The notes below the pieces were generated by a model that was given only the letters and a program-made list of their open reading frames with translations, made no database searches and was not told where the DNA came from. From Penelope pileata (taxonomy: Eukaryota > Chordata > Aves > Galliformes > Cracidae): a stretch of 64,000 nt of DNA. The stretch lies in NCBI GenBank assembly GCA_013396635.1, contig WBMW01003135.1, forward strand, positions 114,942 to 178,941. The letters run 5' to 3'. Each line of letters starts with the position of its first letter. Position 1 is the first letter of the stretch. Below, piece by piece: positions 26,056 through 37,659 of this stretch. The translations under genes were made by a program, and so were the position numbers.

Positions 26056-29000
26056 AAATCTAGGCACCACATTCTTCCCCATCAATTTTCTTACTGTTCT
26101 TTGTCAGCAGATTCTCCCTTCTTATTTAGCACCCTTCTTCCGTGACACAAAAATAATTGGGCTGAAATAATGTGGATCTGGAGTGGGTGAGGCAGTAAAC
26201 ACCTCCATGCCAATGGGAGAAGGCATGGGCTGCTGTTAAAAACTCAGCCTCAGCAGAGATATCCAAAAGGCCCAGGTGAGTGAGGCCAGAAGTCCATCCT
26301 GCTGGGTTCCTGGCCACTGTGCCCATCTTGCCTGGCTGTGAGGACAGGGGAGCTGGTAAGCACTGCCAACAATGCTGGGAAAGAAAGAAAAGAAGACAGA
26401 CTCCTGCACAACCCATCAACAGGTAAATACTTGCTTTATAAATACCTACCATCCTGTGAGAGTCAAAATAGTTAAATCCAAAGATTCTCTGCTATATGTT
26501 GGAGGTTATGCTATGTGTTGGAGGTTAGAAAGCATGCCAGTGTTATTTTGATCAAATTCTTTTGGATAGTAAAAGTTATTCATTTTAAATATATCCTGTC
26601 CACAAAATATTTATTCCAGTGAGGTTAAGTTAAATAATTATAACAGTAACAGAAACACCTTTTGACCTACCTGTTGATATGAATGCCTCATGACAATTTC
26701 CCTTTTCCAAATATGCAGTCTGAGATGTTTTACTATTAATATGCTCTTTTATATATGAAGATTTGTGTTTATTTTCTGACTGTGAGATGACTTCTGCGAA
26801 GATTATCTCACTGTATATTTTTCAAGCTAATGGAATGCATGCTGTAGAATGAAATGTTTTAATTCTGTGTCTGATCTGCAGAATTAGCTAGCCGATACAT
26901 TAAGAAAAGGATGAAATTCTTGGAAGAAAAAATCTGATCGGGCTTCTCAAGAAATATTTATAAAATTAATCCCAAGTCCACCATTATTTATTTTTCTAGT
27001 TAAAACATGAAAAGAACATTATGAAAAAACCAAAAACTTTATTTTTATTTTCATGATAAAATATTTTGTTTTGATAGAAAATCAGCTTTCATTTTAAATC
27101 TTCAATTATATTTAAACAAGATTTCCTGTTCCAAATATTCGACACCAGCCACTTTCTTTCTGTCAAACAAAGTGTTTTGATGATCTGTTGATAGTTTGTT
27201 CTCAAACTCTAATATTTTCATCACTTTCATATGTTCATAATTAAAGGAAAAGTTGGAAAAGTGAGGGCAAAAGAGAGAAGGGGAATTTCTTTTTTTTTTC
27301 CTCTTAACTTCTCCTACCAAGCACATATTTAATTCCTATTCCATCTCTCTTGATCTTCCTTTTCTGTTTTTCATTCATCTCCATATCACAGTAAACCATA
27401 AAAATAAATAGTTACTGTCTTTCCTTGACTTCACTAAGCTTTTTTTTCAAGAATTAGCCGCAGAACTTAAACTATTTCTGTTATTTAATTTTTCTGGTAA
27501 TGAAGTTTGATCTTTATTTAATTTTCAACTGAACAAGATTGTGTGGTAACAAATTTAGTTTTCTGTTAATAAGTCACTGGCTTGTGTGAGTTAACTGGGA
27601 ATTCTGATACCTCCTTAAGATATTATGAAATCTCTTATAAAATCTTTTTATAATTTTCTTATCACTTGGCAAAACACCTCTTGTGCTGAAATGTTCTGTA
27701 CTTGCTCCCTAGGAACAGATGACTTTTTTTTCTTTTCTTTCTTCCTTTCTTTTTAGAAAATCAGTGGAAAAAAATGTATTGTGAGAGGAAAAAACCACAA
27801 TTTAATAAATAGGTCTTCACATTTTACTGCTATATGTCTGAGTAAGAATTTTTTTAAGGTAGAAGATTAAGAGCTAATCCCTTCCAGTGTTATTTTTTGC
27901 ATAGCCTTTACAAATTTGCTTTGTCAAGCTCTCTGATAGATCTTAGAAAATTACAGTTAAATATATTTCATTTTCTATGGGATCTTTCTGTAAAGCTTTT
28001 CAAGTTCTTCACTGAAGATGCAAGATCTGTGTGAGTGAGTAGCTTGCTTAGGATACATCTACGATGCACTGAAATCTGGGATTGCAGACTATGTTGATAG
28101 GTAACATGCAGTTATGGCAGCATATAGCCTACTTACAATTAAATATTTATTGTGTATCCACACCCCAAAGCACATTTTGTAATTTGTGCTTAATGTCTTT
28201 GTTCCTATGTTTATAATTTTATCAATACTTGACCTAAATAATACTTCAAATGAGTCTACACAGCTGTAGTGAACATCAGGAAAGATCAGCCTGGCGCAGG
28301 TAATGATAGAACAAACATAATAATTTACAGTAGATTTTTAATAATCCCTGAGAACATTTATCTGCATTTTTGTATACTCCTTTGTTTCTCTCCTTACATT
28401 TTTTCTTCTTCCAAGATTTTGTGCTTCTGCATGCTCTCTAGCCATACATATGCACCTGTAATATCTGTTGTGTTCTTTAATGTCTGCCAATTACTTTATC
28501 ATACTTACCAGTGAGTCTCACCTGTGAAAACTTCTTTTGATTAGAGATGTCTCATACTACCATGGCAATACTGAAACAATCAAAAAGGCCTCCTTGCTTT
28601 ATTACTGCCTTCCTGTCACTCATTAAACACCTGTTTTTGTCAGGATGTTAACTATGTAAGTTTCAGCTTCTTGACTCCAGATACATCCTAGAGTTAGAAA
28701 GATACATATACGCAAGCATGGTATTAAATGTAATGAAGACAGATCTTTGTATACAATTTTTAAAACAATCTCTACTCATGCAGTGGAATGGAGAGCTTTT
28801 TTTTTTTTTTAAACTGTTTTTTCAAATTTATTTTTAATATCTCATAGAAATAAAAGCATTTCACGTTGTATTAGTTATTTTGTGAATGTTAGTGAAGCTC
28901 TAAAACTGTTCTGTAATGTATATTTCCAGCAAAACATTTTGCTTCCTCAGCTTGGTAGACTTTCTCTCTTGTGTCGCTTCAAAAGGTCATATGTTTGTAG

Positions 29001-31071
29001 CTTTATGAAAAACAGATTTATTTCATCTGAGCCTGATGACATATTCAGATTTAGAAGTACCCCAGTAAATAAATAAATAAATAGTAATCACTTGTGTGTT
29101 TTAACTGGGTAGGCCACTGGGATTTTTCCATTATAAAATGGAAATGGTAAAAGAATTCCTAGATTCACTAGAACACATAGAGTTCTATTTCCTGGAACAT
29201 CAGTTTAATGCTAGGAAAAGTTTCCACAGTTTATGCCTAATTATGTTCCTGTGGGAGACAATGAAGCTGATTCTGATTTGAAGTCTGTCTCTAATGAAAA
29301 AAACTGTAGCTGGACATGTCAGATGTGAAATCCACACCATATAAATCATGCTGATTCACCTAGCTCGGATACCTGTGCTAAAGCCAATACATTTGCTGTT
29401 AGGCACTCATGAATTTAGCGTTAGAGGACAAAAAAATTACGTAATGTATAAAGAGTTTCTGGTTATTCTTGAGTCCATTATAAAGCCCCCCACAGAAAAA
29501 GGAAATCTGTCCACTGACTTAAATGGGCTTTGTCTACCTTAATGCTCTACAGTTGTAACAAGAAAATTAATTTGTTTAACATTTTTATTTAACCACTTCT
29601 ATTATTGTGTTTCTAAGAATTGATTTGTTTGTACAAATCCCGCCCTTTATTGAACAGATGGTGGTAACAATGCCAACGAGTTTGTTATTGAGTGACGTAT
29701 GGGAAATGTGAGGCCCAAATAACGTATTTTATTGATGGTGATCAAGGAAGAACTTAATTTGATTACAAATGTTTTATTCGAAAAAAATCTTTTGCAGCTT
29801 AAGATTTTCTGGGAAAGTTTCAGTGCTCTTGAGGCTAGACTCTTGTGTAGTTGCTTAGTTTATACTGTTAGAGTTATATTTTTCTGAACATATATTTCTG
29901 TGTTCTGTACTAAAGGCTAAATTCCAGTTGCACAGAATTTATATAGATTAATAATATTGGGTGACAGAAAAGGCTGTACGAAGAATTTCTTTATTAAACA
30001 GACTGATCTTGCTTTATTACTCTAGCAAAATGCCTCATGGAATTGTCTTGTATCAAAATAACCCAAAGTTAAAGTCTAATTTAAACCACCTATGGCATAT
30101 ATATCTTTTAATTTTGCTTCATTTGTTTAAATTGAAAAATACTACAGTAGTAGTAATCTTCAAAAACAATATGCCTTTTAGGTCTCAAGTCTTTGCAGTA
30201 ATTTGGTGGAGTAGATTATAGTAGTGGTATACTGATAGGTGAGACAGCAGGTGTCAGATATAGAACCTCATATTTTCCAGCTTTTTCCTATTACTCTTAG
30301 GAGAAATAATGACTGCATAAAAATGGCTTGTTTATTGAGAATATTATCTGAAGGCTGGTGGCAAATTTGTTGTCTCAGGTGTGTGAAGCGTTACATATGT
30401 AAACACATTAGGAAATGCCTCGTATTTCCATGCTCTTCTCTCTTGCAGCACAAAATTACTCAATTAGTGTTTGTGTTTCTTTTAGGGATTGTTTTCTCTG
30501 GTAGGGATGAGAATTGAGAATGAATTTTAAACAAGGAGAAAAAAGTCTTTTGTAGAAGCACTCATCCCTAGAGTAGGAGGATTTCTTTCTTTTTTTTTTT
30601 AATTCAAATAAAACTGATTGGACTATTTTTTTTCCAGAGAGGATATGATCCTTTGTACCACTACTTGGTATCTTAAATTATAGAAGTTTGCTAAATGTGT
30701 TTAAATATTTTACATGAGAATGATGTTTTCCAGGAGAACAGCTTGTATGTAACGTGTATGTTAGCACTTTGACCAGAATCATCACTAGATACTAGTAAAT
30801 TTGCAGAGATGTGTGTGGTGAGTTTAAATAAATTAGGGGGCCATCTGTTGCAGAGGCTTGTATTTAGTCTCTTAAAGAACAATTTTAGCACTAGGATTAC
30901 TAGAGTTTGTTCAAATGGCTCTGGATTATAATTATAAATAGGAGAGATTTAAAAAGTGGTATAATGTACTCCTGTTTTGTATGCCAGTTAGAATTAAAAT
31001 GCATAGTAAATCTCTGCTCTTCTTTTAGAAATAATCTAAGTTAGTGCATAAGGAAGGATGAAGTTAATCAA
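26056..31071. other. No gene recognised; small repeats, possible conserved element
   Basis: Very AT-rich. It holds an imperfect 19-bp tandem duplication (26,491-26,509 and 26,510-26,528, two mismatches) and an (AAAT)n run at 29,066-29,083. A stretch at about 29,580-29,790 is less monotonous and dense in transcription-factor-like words (see findings). Open frames are 92 codons or shorter and unrecognised. Confidence 0.45.
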
Positions 31072-31213
31072 TTCATAGAATCATAGAATGATTGGGGAGG
31101 GACCTTAGAAATCATCTTGTTCCAACCCCCCTGCCATGGGCAAGGACACCTCCCACTAGACCAGGTTGCCCAAAGCTCCATCCAGCCTGGCTTTGAATAC
31201 TTCCAGGGAGGAA
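31072..31213 (-). mobile_element. CR1 LINE 3' tail fragment
   Basis: On the plus strand it begins tcatagaatcatagaatg, followed by gggagggacctt, ccaacccccctgccatgggcaaggacacctcccactagaccaggttg and catccagcctggctttga. This is the reverse complement of a CR1 3' end of the same subfamily as the long copy at 50.8-54.3 kb. About 140 bp of 3' end only. Confidence 0.9.
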
Positions 31214-31529
31214 AGTATTAATTCTTAATTCTTAATCAATTTCTGCACATTTTTAGTGAAATTTCCCAGAAATCTTGCAGAAAACTTTGCCTTTAGGACA
31301 TATTAAAACTTGGTCTTAGCAGTAAGATTTAAATTTGGTACTGGTGAAGACCTTCAAAACTTTTTGAGGATATATTAATAATATGAACAGAAAGTGGTCA
31401 AAATACTGTGTTTAAAAACAGATATGAAACAACCTGCTGGCCTTGCTGTTTTGCTTGTTACTTATTCTATTAATTTATTAAGAGGCTTTCTCATGAGTTT
31501 TACTGATGTCTTTATTCAGAAAAACAGAA
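31214..31529. other. Spacer between two CR1 tails, nothing recognised
   Basis: About 316 bases of AT-rich single-copy-looking DNA between a minus-strand and a plus-strand CR1 tail. An attcttaattcttaat duplication lies at about 31,220-31,235. Confidence 0.5.
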
Positions 31530-31709
31530 GGTTACTGGGTGACTGAGCACTGAGATGGGTTGCCCAGAGAGGCTGTGGAGACTCCTTCCCTGGAGATCTT
31601 CAAAAGTCATCTGGACACAATCCTGGGTAATGTTCTGTGCTTGAGCAGGGAGGTTGGACTGGATGATCTCCAGAAGTCCCTTCCAACCTCAGCCATTGTA
31701 TGACTATGA
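31530..31709 (+). mobile_element. CR1 LINE 3' tail fragment
   Basis: It begins with a decayed 'gggtgactgagcactg', then ggttgcccagagaggctgtggag, ccctggagatcttcaaaa, ggttggactggatgatctccag and tcccttccaacctcagcc, ending tgactatga. These are the ordered end-of-ORF2 and 3' UTR landmarks of CR1 in plus orientation. The stretch between 'ctggacacaatcctggg' and 'gagcagggaggttgg' looks shortened. Confidence 0.85.
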
Positions 31710-32749
31710 AAAGCCTTAGCAAGCTATTGCATTCAAAGGCTGAGCATTCCAACATTTTGGCTTACGATTGCAAGACTGAATTTGAGTAGAACAATGAATT
31801 CCTGCCCTTGTCCTGTTAATCTGTACAGCATATTTATTTTTTCCTTTGTCACTGTCCACTTCATATTGCATCTTTCAGTAAAGTTTCTTTCTGTAGTAAC
31901 TTTCCTGGTGTTAATTAGAAACAAGGAAATGCTTGACATACAAAATATAAAACTAGAATAATCTGCTTTAAAATAAACTAGTAAATGGTGAAGAAATTAA
32001 CTATTACAGAAGTAAGGTGCATTTCCTGTAATCCAAACAGCAGTGTTGTGCTGGAACTTTTTCTAGAAGCTTTACAAAACTGGAAGGGCTGCTCTTCTAA
32101 TACGGATGAATAAAAAACAACCTTGAAATCAGGCAATATTGTATCATTGTATATGGTATATTTGGTCACTAATTCATTTGTGCAGCCTTTGCCTTGGATT
32201 CTTTGAGCCTTCTCTTTATTTAGAATTTGCAGGTTTTTGGTGCCTACTTGAATAGCATAGAGCTCTGCAATCATATTACTTGTAAAAGAATCAAAAGCAA
32301 TCTTCCAACATGAGTGTTTACAGGACTTCTAATTACTCTTAGAGCATATGCTTTTTAAAAAATTGCTTTCCTCTCAGACACAAACAACCATAAAAACCTC
32401 AGCCTGAAGATGAAAATGTTCCAGCAGTGGAAGCTTATTTTTAAATTTAATAGATTAAATTTTCTTTTAACGTCTGGCAATTTGTTGAGATTTATTAGAG
32501 CAGTTACTAGGTTTAGTTACATATAGACATGGACTGAGATTTATAGCAGAAAATACTTCCTGTGTGTTGAACAGGGGACTGATGCCAGGCTGCACGGCAC
32601 AAGGCAGTGTGTTTTCAATACATGATAGATTTCCTTCTAAATTTATCACCTTTCACTTCTAAGAGTGTGTTATTATGCCCGTGATACGTGTTTTCTTGCA
32701 AACGTGCTTCTGGTTCAGTTTCCTTGCTACTGAGACTTTTCTATTTTAG
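31710..32749. other. No gene recognised
   Basis: AT-rich DNA with no identified repeat. The frames at 31,978-32,274 and 32,467-32,649 (minus) have no recognisable product. It ends at the acceptor-like tract ctattttag that precedes the exon-like stretch. Confidence 0.45.
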
Positions 32750-32823
32750 TTCCCTGGGTCACGTGATCCTCCCAGCCAGTGAGAGCACTGCTGAAGTAAT
32801 GGCAACAACCTTCTGGGATAAAT
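32750..32823 (+). other. Exon-like 74-bp stretch with E-box
   Basis: The segment is preceded by a pyrimidine-rich acceptor, cttttctattttag (AG at 32,748-32,749), and followed by the consensus donor gtaagt at 32,824-32,829. One frame is open throughout and would read SLGHVILPASESTAEVMATT then FWDK. It contains an ATG at 32,799 and the palindrome GTCACGTGAT at 32,758-32,767, close to the CLEAR E-box (GTCACGTGAC) bound by TFEB/MITF factors. It could be a small internal exon, a first exon near a promoter, or a chance pairing of splice signals. I do not recognise the peptide. Confidence 0.25.
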
Positions 32824-34574
32824 GTAAGTGACAAAAACTCCTAGCTTTTGCTAGTTTCTGTCCCTCACACCCACTTTTAAATGCTGCTTTTACCCAAAAC
32901 TTTGCTGGGAACACCTAGTGGTGACTATGGAAATGCTTAGAAGTTAGTTATCTTTGGTTTTGACTTTTTTTCTTTTCCTAATGTTACTTTTTCTTGCTAT
33001 GTTCCTTTTTTCCTGTATCCTGCAATGTAGCTGAGAAGCTTAAAAAAGCAACTGAAAACAAAAGAAATGCATTCCAAGCATTGCCTGAAGTTCATTTTAA
33101 GTTTAAGAGGGAATATTTCAAGTATAGTAGTGTTTTGTTTAACACGTGCTATAGATAGTGTCAAAAATCCTGTGCTGCAGTTTTGAAGGAACGATATGAC
33201 ACTCCCTTAACCTCCAGCCAAAAGTGATTGTTTTTGATTGAAGAAAGACAGTATAAGAGTGATCTGAAACCACATGGTCAGTTCTTGGACGGTTGGCTAG
33301 TAGTTAATGGTGAAATTCAATTAAAGGGCAGTCATGTACGCAGAGCAGTGTATCGTTTTCCAGGGAGCTTATGAATGAAGTGAAATACCGTATTTTCATC
33401 TCAGCCTATGCCAAGCCGTAATTATCCTGTATGATATTTAAATCATGTGTTCACTGATACCCTTTTTATTGCAGAGGCTGTTCCTGGTATAGAGTTAGTG
33501 TTGTCTTTCTGTTTTTTAATACAGTGTCTAAACTTTATAGGTAAAATTTGCCTGATGATTACTAGTGAGAGGAGTTTTTGTCTAATTTACTTTTTTTTGT
33601 TAGTTTGTTTTAAAACTTGAGAACAAGTGTTTGGAGAAAAGACTAAAAGACTTAGTGGGGTAAGCTGGGATCTCCTAATTTCTCTTTTTCCCTTCATGGC
33701 CTCTGACTTGGACCCCGTATTGTGTAACTTGCAGGTTTACTATCACACATTTTTTTTTCTCTATCTATACCCTAATGATCAGACTTTAGATAAAAATGTA
33801 TCTATTTGAAACCTTTCTCTGTTCTTTCTTTTTTTTTTTTCCCCCTCCTGAAAATCCATAAGATACAGAGAAACTTTACTTAATGTTTTTGCTGAGGTAC
33901 AAAAAGGAGTGGTGGGATATGTTAGCTTTTCTGTGTAGCTTCTCCCCTCATCACAGGGGCTGAAAGAATATTATGTGTTCCAAATCATGTGCTGGTTGAA
34001 CTGCAGCAATTTAAACACTCCTTGCCCTGCAGTGTCAGAAGCACAATAGCATCTGTATGTAAATACTTGACTGAGAAACTGAAACCAATTAGAAAAAGCC
34101 ACTTTCATTATGCAATCTGGATGAAATTTAGGAGCCAATCTTAATGACATTATTTTTTTGTTTAAAAGTTTAAGCTCTTGGGTTGTTGATAAAGCAATGC
34201 ATAAGCAGGAGAGGAAAGTGTTTATACTGCTTTTAAAAATATTTATTTGTTTATTAGGTGATAAAGCAAATTCTAATTCAATTGCATTCATTTGCCTTTG
34301 TTTAAAGACTTAGTACAACATCAACATGCACTTAACTCCACAGTGCTTTCCACGGTTTAACAATACGTCTTATGAACATGAGTCCCCAGTTTAAGAGATG
34401 TGCTGATTTCTGTGGTGACCAGAGAAATTGCTATTGGTAAATTACAAGTAGTTGAATTAGAGAATCTCTGTTATCACTTCTTTTGTTTTCTTTTACTTGT
34501 TTATTTACTTCTTTCATTCACACTCAACTGTCTTCTTTGTTTCTTGAAAGTAATAACAGAGAATATGCATGTAA
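32824..34574. other. No gene recognised
   Basis: AT-rich with T-runs (33,590-33,600, 33,830-33,845). Open frames up to 106 codons, all unrecognised. No repeats identified. Confidence 0.45.
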
Positions 34575-34765
34575 GGGAAGTCAAACACTGGTACAGGTTA
34601 TTCAGGGATGTTGTGGAGCCTCCATCCTTGCTTGGACATATCAGGACCCAACAGGATGAAGCCCTGAGCAACCTGCTGTGGGTGACCCTGCCCTGAATAG
34701 GGGTTGCACCAGCTTGAGGGGACTACAGTTGTCCCTCCCAACCATAGTGGTTTTGTGATTCTTTG
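34575..34765 (+). mobile_element. CR1 LINE 3' tail fragment, diverged
   Basis: It starts aagtcaaacactggtacaggtta, then gatgttgtggagcctccatccttg, atcaggacccaacaggatg, gagcaacctgctgtgggtgaccctgc and agttgtccctcccaacc, ending ttttgtgattctttg. The order matches a CR1 end, plus orientation. Divergence is high and the ttggactagatgat block is replaced by cttgaggggactacag. Confidence 0.75.
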
Positions 34766-35965
34766 AAAAATCCCCCATGCAGTTTGGAGGGCTAGGTAAC
34801 AATTTTAGGAGACATTAGAAGTCACAGGTATTGTCTAATCTTAAAATGACACTCCCATATTTTGGACCTTCTGATTTAGTTGTCTCAGTTTGGTTACTAG
34901 TCATCTATTTGGAGTCATAGCTGTGTATGTCTTTTTGGCACCATCTCATGCAAGCCATCCAAAATGTCACATATAGGCAAATGACTACCAACAGTGAACA
35001 GGCTTTCTTTTTCTCTCTTCCCCGGGGCTATTCAAACTTACTTCTTGCAGCCATTTCTTATCTCATTTGTTTCCACTGTGTCTTCAGGTATCAACAGGTG
35101 GCATGGGGGGAGAGACAGTAACAGAAAGATAATGAGAAAATTAAGAGTAAAATTAATGAGAGTACTGCAGGAAAAGCATAAGTAGAAAGTGAAGAGACAG
35201 AGCCAATAAACACTGTCTTTCTATGGATATCTTGCTTCTGTATTTGGATCTTACTGCAGGATCTCTAGAAGTTGAGGAAGCTTGCAAAGGTGTGTGGAAG
35301 GACATGAGGAAGCAAGTTTCATAGTGGCCCTCAGAGGCTAAAGAAAAATTAAACCCCAGTCCCATATACTGTATGAGGAGTTGCACTCTACAAGCCTTGT
35401 GAGTAATAAAAGGAAAGATGAGATGGTTTGGTAATAAATGAATGTACAATAGTAGTGAAAAGTGGAAAAAAAGTTTTAAAAATAGTATATATATACACAT
35501 ATATATATGAACATATAATGCCCTTGCCAAACATTAGAGAGTTCATTTAATATCTCTCACACCATCATAAGAATATCAATTTTAAATAAAAATGCCAGAA
35601 GGTAGTAGCTTGGCTTGCATTTAGGAAAGGTGATTTTTAATATTTCTTCCATAAAGAGGTACATGAAGATTTTGATTAAATGCTGTTTGTCTTTGTGAGA
35701 CATAAATATCTTGAAAGCTATTGCTGACACAAAACCAAATGACTGTTGCTTTGAATAAATTTGGACTGAAGCTGGCAATATAGAAAGGCTCAGCCTCCAA
35801 GGCTAACAAACAGGTTGAGACACATTCCTGCTTGTGAGGATCACAGTGTGGTGGCTAAACAAGATGCAAGTAAGGATTACACTCCGTGGCTCAGAAGGGC
35901 TTTTCCATTACTCGTTAAATAGTGGAACTGGAATTTAGACACAGTAATTTTCCTGAAGAAGAAAG
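34766..35965. other. No gene recognised; TA microsatellite
   Basis: AT-rich. An interrupted (TA)n tract lies at 35,486-35,508. Overlapping open frames on the minus strand (up to 125 codons, 35,153-35,530) run through low-complexity DNA and are unrecognised. Confidence 0.45.
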
Positions 35966-35995
35966 ACACTGTTTAGAATATAGATACATTTTTTT
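35966..35995. repeat. 30-bp contig-end overlap, copy 1
   Basis: These 30 bases (acactgtttagaatatagat, then acattttttt) recur exactly at 37,285-37,314. Each copy lies beside a single N. Together they look like the overlapping ends of two neighbouring contigs that were not merged. Confidence 0.9.
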
Positions 35996-35996
35996 N
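35996..35996. other. Single N, contig join
   Basis: A lone N separates the contig-end overlap from the first copy of the 1,287-bp duplication. Confidence 0.95.
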
Positions 35997-37283
35997 GGTG
36001 GCTCAAATTTGTGTTTAAAACTTTTGGAATCTGCAGATCTTTTTGTTTTGAAAAAAGCCCTTTTTCATATAGGAATTTAATCTTAACTAAGTGATTTCAT
36101 TTGTAATTTCCTAGGTGTATAATTTTGATTACGTCTGTTATTTCTTTCCCAGCAGTTTCTGCTGTTACCGTTACTTACTGCAGAAAGTAGATTAATGAAT
36201 AAAATGATGGACTTTTATCAATATGTTTTAAGTACATCCTAGAGTCTAAATGATGAAAATAGGATAATTTTTAAAGGGAAAGTAATATTTGTTTTGGAAA
36301 ATAACCTTCTTATGGGATTTTTCTCTATTTTTACTAAAGCGCAAATTTTAGTAATTGTACTATTGCTAATTCCTACATATAATGAAAATATTATTTATCT
36401 TGTGTTGTATTATCCCAAAATTTTGAATAGAGAAGAATAATCTACAAAGAAGTAAGTCTGGAATTATGCAGATAATGTTTTATTTTTTAAAAGTCCAGTT
36501 AGATTTCCATATACAATTACTATTGTTATGTCTATCCAGTTCTAAATAGCTTTCATTCATGATTTTTTTGGCTCTCAGTAGCACAGCAGTATTTTCTGTA
36601 TGAACTGTCACAGGTTAGATCTGTCGAGATAGCTTGTGGTCTGTCTTAAGTGTTTGCTTCAGTGTTTACATGAACTATGACAGCTAAACATAGACACCGT
36701 GAGGCCGGAATTGGTTGAGTTTGAATTTTGGCAGTTTTTCAAAGCCCTTGATTTGAAATCCAAATCAACATAGAACGAAGGTCTTTCAATTTTGTTTGTT
36801 CTCTGAAATCTTGTGGGTATTTCCCATGAAACTGCTTATAGTTTTGGTTTATGTGTTCTTCAGATGGAGATATGAAAAAATGAATGTGTCTTCACAAATA
36901 AGATCACTAAGATTTGTTTTTGCAGTTTTATCACTGCAATGTAGGAAGCATTTCATGGATGGGTTTCATTTTATTAGTTTCATCAGGTTTGAGGTAATGC
37001 ACAGAAACAACATTTGTGGGCTTGTCTTGCTTAATTGCTGTAAATCAGCAACCTGCTCATTCCTTCCAAAATACCATGAATCTCAGACTGTGCTGTTGCC
37101 CCGTTTATGAATATATCCAAAACCAATGCCAAGTTGGATCCCCACCATCTAAAGAAATTGTTCAATTTCTACTTGTACTGTGCCTCTGGCTGTGTCAAGA
37201 AGATCCTTTCTCTATCAACATTGGTATCTTGCCTGAATGCTTTTGGATATGAATGTGACTTTGAAGACTTGATTTTGCAAGGT
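35997..37283. repeat. 1,287-bp duplicate, copy 1 (probable false copy)
   Basis: Offset by 1,663 bases it matches 37,660-38,946. I compared several stretches by eye and saw no mismatch or indel; the long open frames in both copies are the same. It is isolated by an N on each side (35,996 and 37,284). It contains no recognisable gene; the 104- and 78-codon frames inside are probably chance. Confidence 0.95.
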
Positions 37284-37284
37284 N
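37284..37284. other. Single N, contig join
   Basis: A lone N marks the right end of duplicate copy 1, directly before the second copy of the 30-bp overlap. Confidence 0.95.
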
Positions 37285-37314
37285 ACACTGTTTAGAATAT
37301 AGATACATTTTTTT
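37285..37314. repeat. 30-bp contig-end overlap, copy 2
   Basis: Exact repeat of 35,966-35,995. After it the sequence continues uniquely with gtcatcaaattatt. Confidence 0.9.
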
Positions 37315-37622
37315 GTCATCAAATTATTAAACTTCTCTGTTAAGAAGGCAACGATGCAGGTGAATATGAAATAAATTTGTACAGTGCTTTGTAGGTCATT
37401 GTGAACATTTGACATCTGCAAGAATAAAATAAGCCATGTTGTTAATTTTAAGGAAAAAAAAACCTAAACACAAAACAAAAATACATTTCAAGGAGTCAAT
37501 ATTGTAAGAGCTAGTTTTGGCAACATTCAGTTTATGCTGGTAACTAGACTGAGAAAGAAGATAAAACTGGAGGAAAAGATTTTTAAAAAATTACATGGTA
37601 TTAAACAATTTGCCGGCTCTAC

Positions 37623-37625
<3 letters not shown>
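37315..37625. other. Unique spacer, nothing recognised
   Basis: About 310 AT-rich bases between the second contig-end overlap and the AT microsatellite. No gene or repeat seen. Confidence 0.5.

Positions 37626-37653
<28 letters not shown>
37626..37653. repeat. (AT)n microsatellite, 14 units
   Basis: A pure AT dinucleotide run of 28 bases. It ends six bases before the start of duplicate copy 2, so it is a likely reason for an assembler to have broken a contig there. Confidence 0.95.
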
Positions 37654-37657
<4 letters not shown>

Positions 37658-37659
37658 TT

